From NCBI GenBank assembly GCA_028871555.1, contig JAGWNA010000015.1:1-58498 (forward strand): a stretch of 58,498 nucleotides of DNA, written 5' to 3'. The position numbers were made by a program, and so were the translations under genes. The notes below the pieces were generated by a model. The model worked only from the letters and a program-made list of their open reading frames with translations. It had not been told where the DNA came from and searched no databases. The first letter of the stretch is position 1. Each line of letters opens with the position of its first letter. Below, one piece after another: positions 23,902 to 33,576 of this stretch. This stretch comes from Lysobacteraceae bacterium (lineage in GTDB: Bacteria > Pseudomonadota > Gammaproteobacteria > Xanthomonadales > Rhodanobacteraceae).

Positions 23902-25116
23902 ATGATGGGCATGCTGCTTGAAAAGTCCTCCGAACACGCTGCCGTCGGCCGGATCGTCGAATGGGCCGGCCAATGCGTGCAATGCGGGCTGTGCCTGCCG
24001 GTTTGCCCGACCTATGCGCTGAATCGCAACGAGGCGGAATCGCCGCGCGGGCGCATCGCCATCGCCGCTGCGCTGGCGCGTGGACAGGCCGATCCCACGG
24101 CGCAGCTGCGTGAACGCCTGGATCATTGCCTGGGCTGCCTGAATTGCGAAACGGCATGCCCGGCCCATGTCCAGTATGACGCACTGCTGATCGAAACCCG
24201 CTCCCTGCTGGGGCCGCCGCCACGACGTCCGCGGCTGTTGCTGAGCCTGGTCAAGCGACCCGCATGGCTGCGCACGCTGCGGCGGATCGGCCGCTGGTTC
24301 GCGCTGCCCCGCTGGCAAGCCTGGCTGGCGCGGCAGCTGCCCACGCACTCGGCATGGCGTGCCGCCCTGCGCATCATGCCCACCACGGCACCGGCCGCGC
24401 GCGCTCGATCCCGCGGCAAGGACGCCGGGCAGCCGCGCCTGGCGCTGTTTCCCGGCTGCGTGGCCAGCGTCGACGACGCCGAGGCGCAACAGGCGGCCGT
24501 CGCCCTGCTGCAGGCGGCGGGCTTCCACGTCAGCGTGCTGCCCGCGTTCTGTTGCGGCGCGATGGACCTGCACAGCGGCGCCGCACAGGCAGCCGAACGT
24601 GCCGCCAGCCAGGTGCGCCAGGCCTGGGCCGGCAGCGGCGCGACGCAGTTGCTGTCGGTGGCGCCCGGCTGTCTCGGTACGCTGCGCCGCGCCCTGCCTG
24701 GCGTGAGCGTGATCGATCCGCTGGAACTGCTGGCGACGCATGTCGGGCAACTGCACTTCCGTCCGCTGGAGCGGCGCGTCGCCGTGCATCTTCCGTGCAC
24801 GCAGGTCAATGTGGCGCACAGCGACGGCGCGCTGCTGCAGCTGCTGCGCCGCGTGCCCGGACTGCAGCTGTCCACGCTGCCGCGCCCGCCGCATTGCTGC
24901 GGCGCGGCCGGCAGCCATCTGCTTGAATTTCCCGCGCGCGCCGCGCAGTTGCGCGACGACACGCTGCGGCAAGCGGCCACGCTGGAGCCGCAGCTGCTTT
25001 TGTCGTCCAATATCGGCTGCCGCCTGCACCTGGCTGCGGGCATCGGTGAACAGGGCCTGCCCTGGACGCACCAGCACCCGCTGACCCTGCTGGCGCAACA
25101 ACTGGAAAAAAGCTGA
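23902..25116 (+). CDS. GlcF-like (Fe-S)-binding oxidoreductase subunit
   Basis: A 404-residue protein resembling the iron-sulfur subunit of glycolate oxidase (GlcF). Two 4Fe-4S motifs occur near the N-terminus: CVQCGLCLPVCPTY and CLGCLNCETACPAH. Two CCG (heterodisulfide-reductase type) motifs follow, FCCGAMD and HCCGAAGS. Such subunits pass electrons from a flavin dehydrogenase to the quinone pool. No glcD/glcE-like flavoprotein is adjacent, so the partner and substrate are unknown; gene symbol withheld. It is divergent from rplM. Confidence 0.82.
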   Translation: MMGMLLEKSSEHAAVGRIVEWAGQCVQCGLCLPVCPTYALNRNEAESPRGRIAIAAALARGQADPTAQLRERLDHCLGCLNCETACPAHVQYDALLIETRSLLGPPPRRPRLLLSLVKRPAWLRTLRRIGRWFALPRWQAWLARQLPTHSAWRAALRIMPTTAPAARARSRGKDAGQPRLALFPGCVASVDDAEAQQAAVALLQAAGFHVSVLPAFCCGAMDLHSGAAQAAERAASQVRQAWAGSGATQLLSVAPGCLGTLRRALPGVSVIDPLELLATHVGQLHFRPLERRVAVHLPCTQVNVAHSDGALLQLLRRVPGLQLSTLPRPPHCCGAAGSHLLEFPARAAQLRDDTLRQAATLEPQLLLSSNIGCRLHLAAGIGEQGLPWTHQHPLTLLAQQLEKS

Positions 25117-25118
25117 AT

Positions 25119-25230
25119 TGAAGAGTCCGCACACGGATGTGCAGTCTTGCTTTTCGCGAAACGGACTCCGCATAACTGATATTCATGAAGAGTCCGCACA
25201 CGGATATGCGGCCTTGGCTCTTCGCGAAAC
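25119..25230 (+). repeat. Two direct repeats upstream of coq7
   Basis: A 44-45 base unit beginning TGAAGAGTCCGCACACGGAT and ending TTCGCGAAAC occurs at 25119-25162 and 25186-25230. Each unit contains a GCACA-CGGA-TGTGC type dyad (imperfect in the second) and the palindrome TTCGCGAA. The pair fills the gap between the GlcF-like gene and coq7, so it may be an operator or a duplicated mobile palindrome. Confidence 0.7.
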
Positions 25231-25252
25231 AGGCTTCAGGTAAAATGACGCC

Positions 25253-25894
25253 ATGAATGTCCGCACGCTGACCCCGCTCGACCGCCTGCTGGCCGGATGC
25301 GGGCGTGCCCTGGAAGCGATCGCCGGCTCGCCGCCCGCCGACCGCCCCTCGCCCGCCGCCGACATTGCCGAAGCGGACCTGGACGACGCCGAACGTCGCC
25401 ATGCCGCCGGCCTGATGCGGGTCAACCATACCGGCGAAGTCTGTGCCCAGGCACTGTATTTCGGTCAGGCCGCGCTGGCCCGCAACGCCGACACCCGCGC
25501 GCATCTGCTGCATGCCGCCGCCGAGGAGACCGATCACCTGGCCTGGTGCGCCGCGCGCCTGCAGCAACTGGACAGCCGCCCCAGCCTGCTCAATCCGCTG
25601 TGGTATCTGGGCAGTTACGCGATCGGGGTCGCCGCCGCCCTGGCCGGCGATCCGCTCAGCCTCGGTTTCGTGGTGGAAACCGAGCGCCAGGTGGAGGCGC
25701 ATCTGGCCGAGCACCTGGAAAAACTGCCGCCGCAGGACCGCCGCTCACGCGCCGTGCTGGCCGTGATGCAGGCCGACGAGATCCGCCACGCCCAGGCGGC
25801 GCAACAACGCGGCGGCATCGATCTGCCGTTCCCGCTGCCGAAGTTGATGCACTTCAGCTCGATGGTGATGAAAACGGTGGCCTACCGCCTGTAG
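25253..25894 (+). CDS. coq7: 3-demethoxyubiquinol 3-hydroxylase (Coq7 type)
   Basis: A 213-residue di-iron hydroxylase of the Coq7/CAT5 family that performs a late ring hydroxylation in ubiquinone synthesis. The iron ligands are visible in order: [11 protein letters not shown] (Glu), [10 protein letters not shown] (Glu...His), [10 protein letters not shown] (Glu) and QADEIRHAQ (Glu...His). A TAAAAT sequence lies at 25241-25246, just before the ATG. The stop codon TAG (25892-25894) is part of the REP element that follows. The gene converges on speD. Confidence 0.94.
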   Translation: MNVRTLTPLDRLLAGCGRALEAIAGSPPADRPSPAADIAEADLDDAERRHAAGLMRVNHTGEVCAQALYFGQAALARNADTRAHLLHAAAEETDHLAWCAARLQQLDSRPSLLNPLWYLGSYAIGVAAALAGDPLSLGFVVETERQVEAHLAEHLEKLPPQDRRSRAVLAVMQADEIRHAQAAQQRGGIDLPFPLPKLMHFSSMVMKTVAYRL

Positions 25895-25967
25895 GAGCGC
25901 ACCCTGTGCGCGAATGCCTTTTGCATGGATCCACCAAAAGGCATTCGCGCACAGGGTGCGCTCCTAC
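25891..25967. repeat. REP family 1 element, perfect 32-bp arms
   Basis: Arms 25891-25922 and 25936-25967 are perfectly complementary over 32 bases; the loop is 13 bases. The outer ends read GTAGGAGCGCACC and GGTGCGCTCCTAC. It lies between convergent coq7 and speD, and its first TAG is the coq7 stop codon. Related elements lie at 29383, 33465, 38641, 48427 and 51089. Confidence 0.95.
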
Positions 25968-26009
25968 TACACGTGATCCATACGGCGCCCCCTCACGGCG
26001 GGTGTTTCG

Positions 26010-26795
26010 TCACATCAGGTTGCGGCCGTGGAACAGTTCCTCGATCTCGCGGCGCAGCAGCGACTCGATGCGCTGGCGCTCCTTGAACGAGAGGTCGTCG
26101 GCGTGCGACTCGAACAGGTAGGTGTCGAGGTCGAAGTCCTTGATGTGCATCTTCGTGTGGAACATGTTTTCCTGGTACACGTTGACGTCGAACATCTCGT
26201 ACTTCTGGCGGATGTGCCGGGCCAGGTAGTCCTGCACCGAGTTGATCTTGTGGTCGATGAAGTGCTTCTTGCCCTTCACGTCGCGGGTGAAGCCGCGCAC
26301 CCGGTAATCGCACACCACGATGTCCGACTCGAAACTGTCGATCAGGTAGTTCAACGCCTTCAGCGGCGAGATCACGCCGCAGGTGGCCACGTCGATGTCC
26401 GCGCGGAACGTGGCGATGCCGTTGTGCGGATGCGTTTCCGGGTAGGTGTGGACGGTGATGTGGCTCTTGTCCATGTGCGCCACCACGGCACCGGAAATGG
26501 TGTCGCGGCCGAGCTTCTCCAGCACCGGCTCCTCGGAAATCAGCATCGTGACCGAGGCGCCCTGCGGGTTGTAGTCCTGACGCGCGATGTTGAGGATGTT
26601 CGCGCCGATGATCTCGGCCACGTCGGTGAGGATCTGGGTCAGGCGGTCGGCATCGTATTGCTCGTCGATGTACTCGATGTAGCGCTGGCGCTGCTCCTCG
26701 GACACCGCATAGCAGATGTCGTAGATATTGAAGCTCAGCGCCTTGGTCAGGTTGTTGAACCCCTGCAGGCGCAGACGGGGAAGCGGTTTCACCAC
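26010..26795 (-). CDS. speD: S-adenosylmethionine decarboxylase proenzyme
   Basis: A 261-residue E. coli-type SpeD, which supplies the aminopropyl donor for spermidine synthesis. The self-cleavage site is [13 protein letters not shown]: cleavage before Ser111 generates the pyruvoyl cofactor. Cys138-containing [17 protein letters not shown] is also conserved. In Xanthomonadales speD lies divergent from clp, as here; 287 bases separate their start codons. Spermidine synthase (speE) is not in the window. Confidence 0.96.
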   Translation of the reverse strand: MVKPLPRLRLQGFNNLTKALSFNIYDICYAVSEEQRQRYIEYIDEQYDADRLTQILTDVAEIIGANILNIARQDYNPQGASVTMLISEEPVLEKLGRDTISGAVVAHMDKSHITVHTYPETHPHNGIATFRADIDVATCGVISPLKALNYLIDSFESDIVVCDYRVRGFTRDVKGKKHFIDHKINSVQDYLARHIRQKYEMFDVNVYQENMFHTKMHIKDFDLDTYLFESHADDLSFKERQRIESLLRREIEELFHGRNLM

Positions 26796-27082
26796 GGCGT
26801 CTCTCCATGGCCGGTCCCGGCCGGCAGTAGAGGCGGGTTAGCGACAAGGGTCCCCGCTGGATGGTATGGCGCGCAGGCAGCAACCTTCCGCGACCCTTGT
26901 GACTGGCATGCGACAACTTCACCGCTGCCGAAAGACCGCCAAGTATGCGGCAAAAAAACCGAAAATTGAACCCGTACCCCCTCCCTGTGGCCGTGGTGTT
27001 ATGCGCGCAGCATGGTCTGATGTATATATACGAATCGGTCGCGATGATCGCGGGTCAAAACATCCAGCTTCGAGGAGCTACC

Positions 27083-27781
27083 GTGGCGCAACCTCTCAAA
27101 TACCAGCTGCAGCAGGCCTTCGAACGCTCCCAGGCGCCGCTCAACTTCGCCCCCGACCCGGCATCGATGGAACGCTTTCTCGCGCTGTGCCACCGCCGCC
27201 GCTACCCGGGCAAGACCGCGATCATCCGCCCCGGCGACCCGGCCAATACGCTGTATTACGTGATCGAAGGCTCGCTGGCCGTGGCCACCGAGGACGAACA
27301 GGGGCGGGAGCTGATCCTCGCCTACATCAGCCGCGGCCAGTTCATCGGCGAGATGGGCCTGTTCGTGGAGCAGGCGCAACGCGAATCGATGGTACGCACC
27401 CGCACCCCGTGTGAAATGGCCGAGATCAGCTACGAACGGCTGTTCCAGCTGATGGAAGGCCCGCTGCGCGAGGAATGCCCGAAGATCCTGTTCGCGATCG
27501 GCGCCCAGCTCACCAACCGCCTGCTGCGCACCTCGCGCCAGGTAAGCCGGATGGCGTTCATGGATGTCACCAACCGCATTTCGCGCACGCTGCTGGATCT
27601 GTGCCAGGAGCCCGATTCGATGACCCATCCGGACGGCACCCAGATCCGCATCTCGCGACAGGAAATAAGCCGCATCGTCGGCTGTTCGCGCGAGATGGTC
27701 GGCCGCGTGCTCAAGCAGCTGGAAGAGCAGGGCATGATCAACGTCTCCGGCAAGACGATCGTGGTGCTCGGGACCCGCTAG
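27083..27781 (+). CDS. clp: Clp, CRP/FNR-family global transcription regulator
   Basis: A 232-residue CRP-like protein (cyclic-nucleotide-binding fold, residues about 25-145, then a helix-turn-helix, ISRQEISRIVGCSREMVGRVLK). In Xanthomonas, Clp is inhibited by c-di-GMP rather than activated by cAMP, and Glu99 is important; the equivalent here is probably E101 in QAQRESMV, where CRP has RS. The GTG at 27083 is chosen for GAGGAG five bases upstream and for agreement with Clp length (230). A TATATATA run at 27020-27027 is a possible -10 area without a clear -35. It should recognise TGTGA-N6-TCACA sites. Confidence 0.9.
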   Translation: MAQPLKYQLQQAFERSQAPLNFAPDPASMERFLALCHRRRYPGKTAIIRPGDPANTLYYVIEGSLAVATEDEQGRELILAYISRGQFIGEMGLFVEQAQRESMVRTRTPCEMAEISYERLFQLMEGPLREECPKILFAIGAQLTNRLLRTSRQVSRMAFMDVTNRISRTLLDLCQEPDSMTHPDGTQIRISRQEISRIVGCSREMVGRVLKQLEEQGMINVSGKTIVVLGTR

Positions 27782-27811
27782 CGGGCGACGCTCCCGCCGC
27801 GCCGGCACGAG

Positions 27812-27837
27812 AGCATCGCCTGCCAGCGGGCTCCTGC
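27812..27837. repeat. Half or degenerate REP element between clp and the HAD gene
   Basis: AGCATCGCCTGCCAGCGGG followed by CTCCTGC resembles one arm of the elements at 33551-33576 and 38690-38712. No matching opposite arm is clear, so it may be a decayed copy between two convergent genes. Confidence 0.4.
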
Positions 27838-27857
27838 AGGCGGATGTGGCATGCGCG

Positions 27858-28574
27858 TCAGAACCACTCGACGCGAGTGATCGCCCGGCCCAGCACCTTC
27901 TCGACTTTCTTGCACAGCGTCGGCGTGCCGTTGACCAGCACCGCCTCCGAGGCGTGTTTCAACATGGGAACGTCCTGCAACGAATCGCTGTAGGCCACCT
28001 GCCAGGCTGTCAGGCCGTGCCGAGCCAGCCGCAGGACCTTGCGCGCACCCACGTTGTGCCAATGCGGCCGCATGCCGAGCCACCCCGGTCGCAGCTGCGA
28101 GGCAAGTACTTCCAGACCGGTCAACCCCAGTTGCCGGAGGATGCCGTTCACCAGTATCTGTTCACAGCCGGTCACCACGAGCACCCGGTCGCCGGCAGCC
28201 TGATGACGGCGCAGTGCCAACAGACCGTCGCGACAGAACTGGCGCGGCCGGCGGGCCAGAAAAGCGGCAAAATCGCATGCCGCCATCCGGTAGCGCCTGC
28301 TGCCCATCCCCAGCAGCGCGATGCGCACCAGCGTGTGCACTGGCATGCGGCGCGAGAACGGCCGCTGCACCAGCAGCAGCGGCAGGCAGACGAAGGCCAG
28401 CAACCCGCGCCACGGCGAACGGGCATAGCGCTCGCGCATGAACAAGCCAAACGCATCGCCATGCATCAGCACGCCATCGAAATCGAACAACACGACGCGT
28501 GAGGTCGCCGCTGGCGCGGCAGTCGTGTCCGGCTTCGCCGCCCCGGCGGCGTTCTGCTCCAGCATGCCGGTCAC
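27858..28574 (-). CDS. HAD-superfamily phosphatase
   Basis: A 238-residue HAD-family hydrolase. Motif I is VLFDFDGVL (nucleophile Asp, residues about 30-34), motif II is VTGCEQ (Thr), and motif IV lies in [11 protein letters not shown]. There is an internal hydrophobic stretch ([13 protein letters not shown]), so it may associate with the membrane. The GTG start overlaps the trpC stop (GTGA). Substrate unknown; serB- and Cof-like specificities cannot be excluded. A HAD gene between trpC and clp is, as I recall, usual for Xanthomonadales. Confidence 0.85.
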   Translation of the reverse strand: MTGMLEQNAAGAAKPDTTAAPAATSRVVLFDFDGVLMHGDAFGLFMRERYARSPWRGLLAFVCLPLLLVQRPFSRRMPVHTLVRIALLGMGSRRYRMAACDFAAFLARRPRQFCRDGLLALRRHQAAGDRVLVVTGCEQILVNGILRQLGLTGLEVLASQLRPGWLGMRPHWHNVGARKVLRLARHGLTAWQVAYSDSLQDVPMLKHASEAVLVNGTPTLCKKVEKVLGRAITRVEWF

Positions 28575-29365
28575 TGTGGGGCGAACAGGCGCCGCAGTTC
28601 GCTGCCCGGATCCTCGACGCGCATGAAGGCCTCGCCGACCAGAAACGCCTGGATACCCCCCGCACGCAGTCGCGCGACATCATCCGGCGTACGAATGCCC
28701 GACTCGGCGACCAGCACGCGGTCGTACTCGATAAGCTCCTGCAGGGCCAGCGAGGTTTCCAGCGAGGTCTCGAAATTGCGCAGGTTGCGATTGTTGACGC
28801 CGATCAGCGGCACCGGCAACGCCAGCGCGCGCTCCATCTCGTCCTCGTCGTGCACTTCGCACAGCACGTCCAGGTCGAGTTCGGCGGCCAGCAGCGACAG
28901 CTGCATCAGCATGTCGTCTTCCAGTGCGGCGACTATCAGCAGGATGCAGTCCGCTCCGATCGCACGCGCCTCGTAGACCTGATACGGATCGACGATGAAA
29001 TCCTTGCGCAACACCGGCAGCGAACACGCCGCACGGGCCTGCTGCAGGAAACTCTCGCTGCCCTGGAAAAAATCGTTGTCGGTCAGCACCGACAGACAGG
29101 CTGCCCCCGCCGCCTCGTAACTGCGCGCGATCGCGGCCGGATCGAAATTTTCGCGGATCACGCCCTTGCTCGGGCTGGCCTTCTTCACCTCGGCAATCAC
29201 CGCCGGCAGGCCGGCCGCGATCTTCGCCTCGATCGCGGCGGCGAAACCGCGGGTATCCGGCAGTTCCGCGATGCGCGCGGACAACTCCGCCAGAGGCAGC
29301 TTCGCCTGGCGCTCGGCAATCTCCTCCGCCTTGCGGGCAAGAATGCGATTGAGAATGTCGGTCAT
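28571..29365 (-). CDS. trpC: Indole-3-glycerol phosphate synthase
   Basis: A 264-residue TrpC that closes the indole ring in tryptophan synthesis. Motifs include [15 protein letters not shown] (catalytic Lys and substrate-binding loop), [39 protein letters not shown] and [12 protein letters not shown]. It is monofunctional, with no fused TrpF. The trpD gene lies upstream on the same strand, but about 300 bases of REP-rich DNA separate them, which may dampen read-through. Confidence 0.97.
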   Translation of the reverse strand: MTDILNRILARKAEEIAERQAKLPLAELSARIAELPDTRGFAAAIEAKIAAGLPAVIAEVKKASPSKGVIRENFDPAAIARSYEAAGAACLSVLTDNDFFQGSESFLQQARAACSLPVLRKDFIVDPYQVYEARAIGADCILLIVAALEDDMLMQLSLLAAELDLDVLCEVHDEDEMERALALPVPLIGVNNRNLRNFETSLETSLALQELIEYDRVLVAESGIRTPDDVARLRAGGIQAFLVGEAFMRVEDPGSELRRLFAPQ

Positions 29366-29382
29366 GGCATCTCGCTGTTGCT

Positions 29383-29668
29383 GTAGGAGCGCACCTTGTG
29401 CGCGATGGAACCGACGGTGTACCTAGAAGCCTGTCGGACTTTGGTTGGCCGGTCTGCGAATCCGTCTGCGCGGTCCATATTTCCGCCGATTTGCGGGTCC
29501 ATAGAACCACTATAGGACCCGCAAATCGTCGAAAATCTGTCCTCGCCCAGCCGAATTCTCGCCTCGACCACCAAAGCCCGATAGGCTCCTAGTCTGCAGG
29601 TTTTCGCGCGCAAGAGGCAATTTTCACGCGCCGTGCGCGCCGCTTTCGCGCACGAGGTGCGCTCCTAC
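29383..29668. repeat. Nested REP composite between trpD and trpC
   Basis: The outer ends are family 1 (GTAGGAGCGCACCTTGTGCGCGA at 29383; CGCGCACGAGGTGCGCTCCTAC ending 29668). Inside lies a family 2 palindrome, 29423-29592 (CTAGAAGCCTGTCGGACTTT ... AGGCTCCTAG). Its centre is a further palindrome at 29487-29528 (CGATTTGCGGGTCC / GGACCCGCAAATCG). No protein is encoded. The terminal TAG is the stop of trpD. It fills the trpD-trpC gap. Confidence 0.85.
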
Positions 29669-30735
29669 AGCTGGCCGGCAAGGCGTCGGGTCGTCGCCAC
29701 AAACGCCTGCATTTTCGCACGCGCAGCGCCGCTGGCAATCACTGCCCGCGCCCGTACGATACCTTCGTCGATGGATTCGGCCACATCGGCCGCATACAGC
29801 GCCGCACCGGCGTTCAGGCAGACGATGTCGTGCGGTACGCCGCGATGCCCCTGCAAAACGTCCAGCAACATCGCCTTCGATTCGCCGACATTCTCGACCC
29901 GGAGGTTGCGACTGGAGGCCATGGCCAGGCCGAAATCCTCCGGCTCCACCTCGTACTCGCGCACCACGCCGTGACGCAACTCGCCGACCAGGGTGGCGGC
30001 GCCGAGCGAGATCTCATCCATGCCGTCGCGCCCCCATACCACCAGCGCGTGCCGTGCGCCCAGCGCCTGCAGCACGCGGATCTGGATGCCGACCAGGTCG
30101 GGATGGAACACGCCCATCAGGATGTTCGGCGCACCGGCCGGGTTGGTCAGCGGCCCGAGGATGTTGAACAGCGTGCGCACGCCCATTTCCCTGCGCACCG
30201 GCGCCACCACCTTCATCGCCGGATGGTGGTTCGGCGCGAACATGAAACCGATGCCGGTCTCGGCCATGCACTGCGCCACCTGGGCCGGCGTCAGATCGAT
30301 CGATGCGCCCAGCGCTTCGAGCACGTCCGCACTGCCGGACCGGGACGACACGCTGCGCCCGCCGTGCTTGGCCACCTGCGCACCGGCGGCGGCGGCAATG
30401 AACATCGAAGCGGTGGAGATGTTGAAGCTGGACGCGCCGTCGCCGCCAGTGCCGACGATGTCGAGCAGATGCTCGTTGCCGGCCGCCGTGCCCGAAAGCG
30501 GCACCTTGGTCGACAGTTCGCGCATCACGCGCGCCGCGCCGGTGATCTCTCCGACCGTCTCCTTCTTCACGCGCAGGCCGGTGATGATCGCCGCGGTCAT
30601 CAGCGGGCTCAGCTCGCCGCGCATGATCTGGCGCATCAAGGCGACCATCTCGTCGTGGAAGATCTCGCGATGCTCGATCGTGCGCCGCAGCGCCTCCTGC
30701 GGCGTGATCGTGATGTTGCGCTGCGACCCGCTCAT
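29665..30735 (-). CDS. trpD: Anthranilate phosphoribosyltransferase
   Basis: A 356-residue TrpD. Motifs: [15 protein letters not shown] (PRPP binding), [32 protein letters not shown] and the [10 protein letters not shown] segment. The ATG at 30733-30735 overlaps the trpG stop (ATGA). The stop TAG (29665-29667) lies inside the end of a REP element. An upstream in-frame reading through trpG is a shadow and is discounted. Confidence 0.96.
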   Translation of the reverse strand: MSGSQRNITITPQEALRRTIEHREIFHDEMVALMRQIMRGELSPLMTAAIITGLRVKKETVGEITGAARVMRELSTKVPLSGTAAGNEHLLDIVGTGGDGASSFNISTASMFIAAAAGAQVAKHGGRSVSSRSGSADVLEALGASIDLTPAQVAQCMAETGIGFMFAPNHHPAMKVVAPVRREMGVRTLFNILGPLTNPAGAPNILMGVFHPDLVGIQIRVLQALGARHALVVWGRDGMDEISLGAATLVGELRHGVVREYEVEPEDFGLAMASSRNLRVENVGESKAMLLDVLQGHRGVPHDIVCLNAGAALYAADVAESIDEGIVRARAVIASGAARAKMQAFVATTRRLAGQL

Positions 30736-31328
30736 GCGGCGAGCTTCAGCGGCAGGCCGAGGAAATTGCGCAGCAGGTCGTGGCCGTGCTGGGTCAGGAT
30801 CGACTCCGGATGGAACTGCACGCCCTCCACCGGCAGCGTCCTGTGGCGCAGGCCCATGATCTCGTCGATCGAGCCGTCCGCGTTCTGCGTCCAGGCGGTT
30901 ACCTCGAGACAATCCGGCAGCGACGACTGCTCGACCACCAGCGAGTGATAGCGCGTCGCCTCGAACGGATCGGGCAGGCCGGCGAACACGCCCAGCCCGC
31001 GATGGCGCACCGGCGAAGTCTTGCCGTGCATGATCCGCTTCGCCCGAACCACCTTGCCGCCGAACGCCTGGCCGATCGCCTGATGCCCCAGACACACGCC
31101 GAACACCGGGATCTCGGCGGACAACTCGCCCAGTACGTCCAGCGACACGCCGGCGTCGTCCGGCGTGCCCGGCCCCGGCGAAATCATGATGTGCGAGGGC
31201 TTCAGCGCACGGATGCCGGCCACATCCAGCGCGTCGTTGCGCACCACCTTCACCTGCTGCCCCAGCTCGCCCAGGTACTGCACGAGGTTGAAGGTGAAAC
31301 TGTCGTAGTTGTCGATCATCAGGAGCAT
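30732..31328 (-). CDS. trpG: Anthranilate synthase glutamine amidotransferase component
   Basis: A 198-residue class-I glutamine amidotransferase that feeds ammonia to TrpE. The start [14 protein letters not shown] is diagnostic. The catalytic triad is visible in [13 protein letters not shown] (Cys) and GVQFHPESI (His, Glu). It overlaps trpD by ATGA. A related protein could serve PabB, but the trp context favours TrpG, possibly amphibolic. Confidence 0.95.
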   Translation of the reverse strand: MLLMIDNYDSFTFNLVQYLGELGQQVKVVRNDALDVAGIRALKPSHIMISPGPGTPDDAGVSLDVLGELSAEIPVFGVCLGHQAIGQAFGGKVVRAKRIMHGKTSPVRHRGLGVFAGLPDPFEATRYHSLVVEQSSLPDCLEVTAWTQNADGSIDEIMGLRHRTLPVEGVQFHPESILTQHGHDLLRNFLGLPLKLAA

Positions 31329-31451
31329 GCAGTGACCTTTGCTGTTGCCGGCGGGCGCGTGCCGATGGCGCGGCACTGGAGCATACCAAGCGCGCGGCCT
31401 CCCGCGCGCATCGGCGCGAGCGCGCCGCGACGGCCACAGCCGGGCGCCGAT

Positions 31452-31793
31452 TCAGCCCTTCGATGTTTCCCGCGAACCGGACGCCACTTCCTCCAGCGCG
31501 GCCGAGACTGCATCGCGCGTACGGCGAAACAGCGCCAGCGCACGCAGGTTGCGTTCGAGCTCGGCGAGTGTCAGCGGGAAGAAATAATCGTCCTTTTCAA
31601 TGGCGATCCAGCTGTGCACGCGCTGCAGGTCGACCGGCACGTGCGCCGCATGCAGCGCCTCGATCACGTCGGCCGGCTTCAGGGCGGCCACCTCGCAGAC
31701 CAGCCGCCACAGCCAGTTCATGCGCATGGGGTCGACCCCGCGATTCATCGGCGGGCGCCGGTACAGGCGCTGGAGTGAGTCATTGGTTGTCAT
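31452..31793 (-). CDS. Uncharacterised protein between trpE and trpG
   Basis: A 113-residue protein with [43 protein letters not shown] and a basic/Ser-rich end. Part of it faintly resembles the repeated unit of DUF1456 proteins, but I do not recognise it with confidence. The ATG at 31791-31793 lacks a ribosome site; an internal ATG (MNRGVD, about 15 codons later) is possible. Codon use matches the neighbours. It sits inside the trp gene string and may be co-transcribed. Confidence 0.6.
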   Translation of the reverse strand: MTTNDSLQRLYRRPPMNRGVDPMRMNWLWRLVCEVAALKPADVIEALHAAHVPVDLQRVHSWIAIEKDDYFFPLTLAELERNLRALALFRRTRDAVSAALEEVASGSRETSKG

Positions 31794-31940
31794 GGTGGTA
31801 AGTCCGGCAATACGCCCGTGCGCCCCTATGCTAGGTGCTCCCGCCCCGATGGGCATCGACCCGGAAGCCCGGCCCGCGCCCGGTTCGGACATCGGCCCAA
31901 GTCGACCGCATCCGCCCGCCCGAATGAATCCGGCTAACGT

Positions 31941-33416
<1,476 letters not shown>

Positions 33417-33464
33417 GTGGATGATCCGTGGCTCGGGCGGAACCGGAGATTGTAGGGCAGCCGG

Positions 33465-33576
33465 CAGGAGCCCGCTCGCGGGCGATGCTTTTTGTGGACC
33501 TCACGGACGGATTCGCAGCCCGGCCAACCAGCGGTCCGACAAGCTGTCAGAGCATCGCCCGCGAGCGGGCTTCTAC
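33465..33576. repeat. REP family 1 element with family 2 core, overlapping a gene's stop codon
   Basis: Arms: CAGGAGCCCGCTCGCGGGCG then ATGCT (33465-33489), and AGCATCGCCCGCGAGCGGGC then TTCTAC (33551-33576). Between them lies a family 2 copy (GACGGATTCGCAGCCCGGCC, AACCAGCGGTCCGACAAGCT). The last CTAC contains the stop TAG of the histidine kinase. Confidence 0.85.

Noticed and set aside
26898..26912. TGTGA-N6-TGCGA in the speD-clp region as a Clp autoregulatory site
   Set aside because: Only one half-site matches the consensus; too weak to annotate.
27020..27027. TATATATA as the clp promoter -10
   Set aside because: No acceptable -35 lies 16-19 bases upstream; noted in the clp entry but not annotated as a promoter.
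29383..29668. CRISPR array or insertion sequence in the trpD-trpC gap
   Set aside because: The repeats are nested palindromes without regular spacers and without any transposase reading frame.
33417..33464. Tryptophan attenuator upstream of trpE
   Set aside because: No short Trp-rich leader ORF or paired antiterminator stems; the region is taken up by a REP element.
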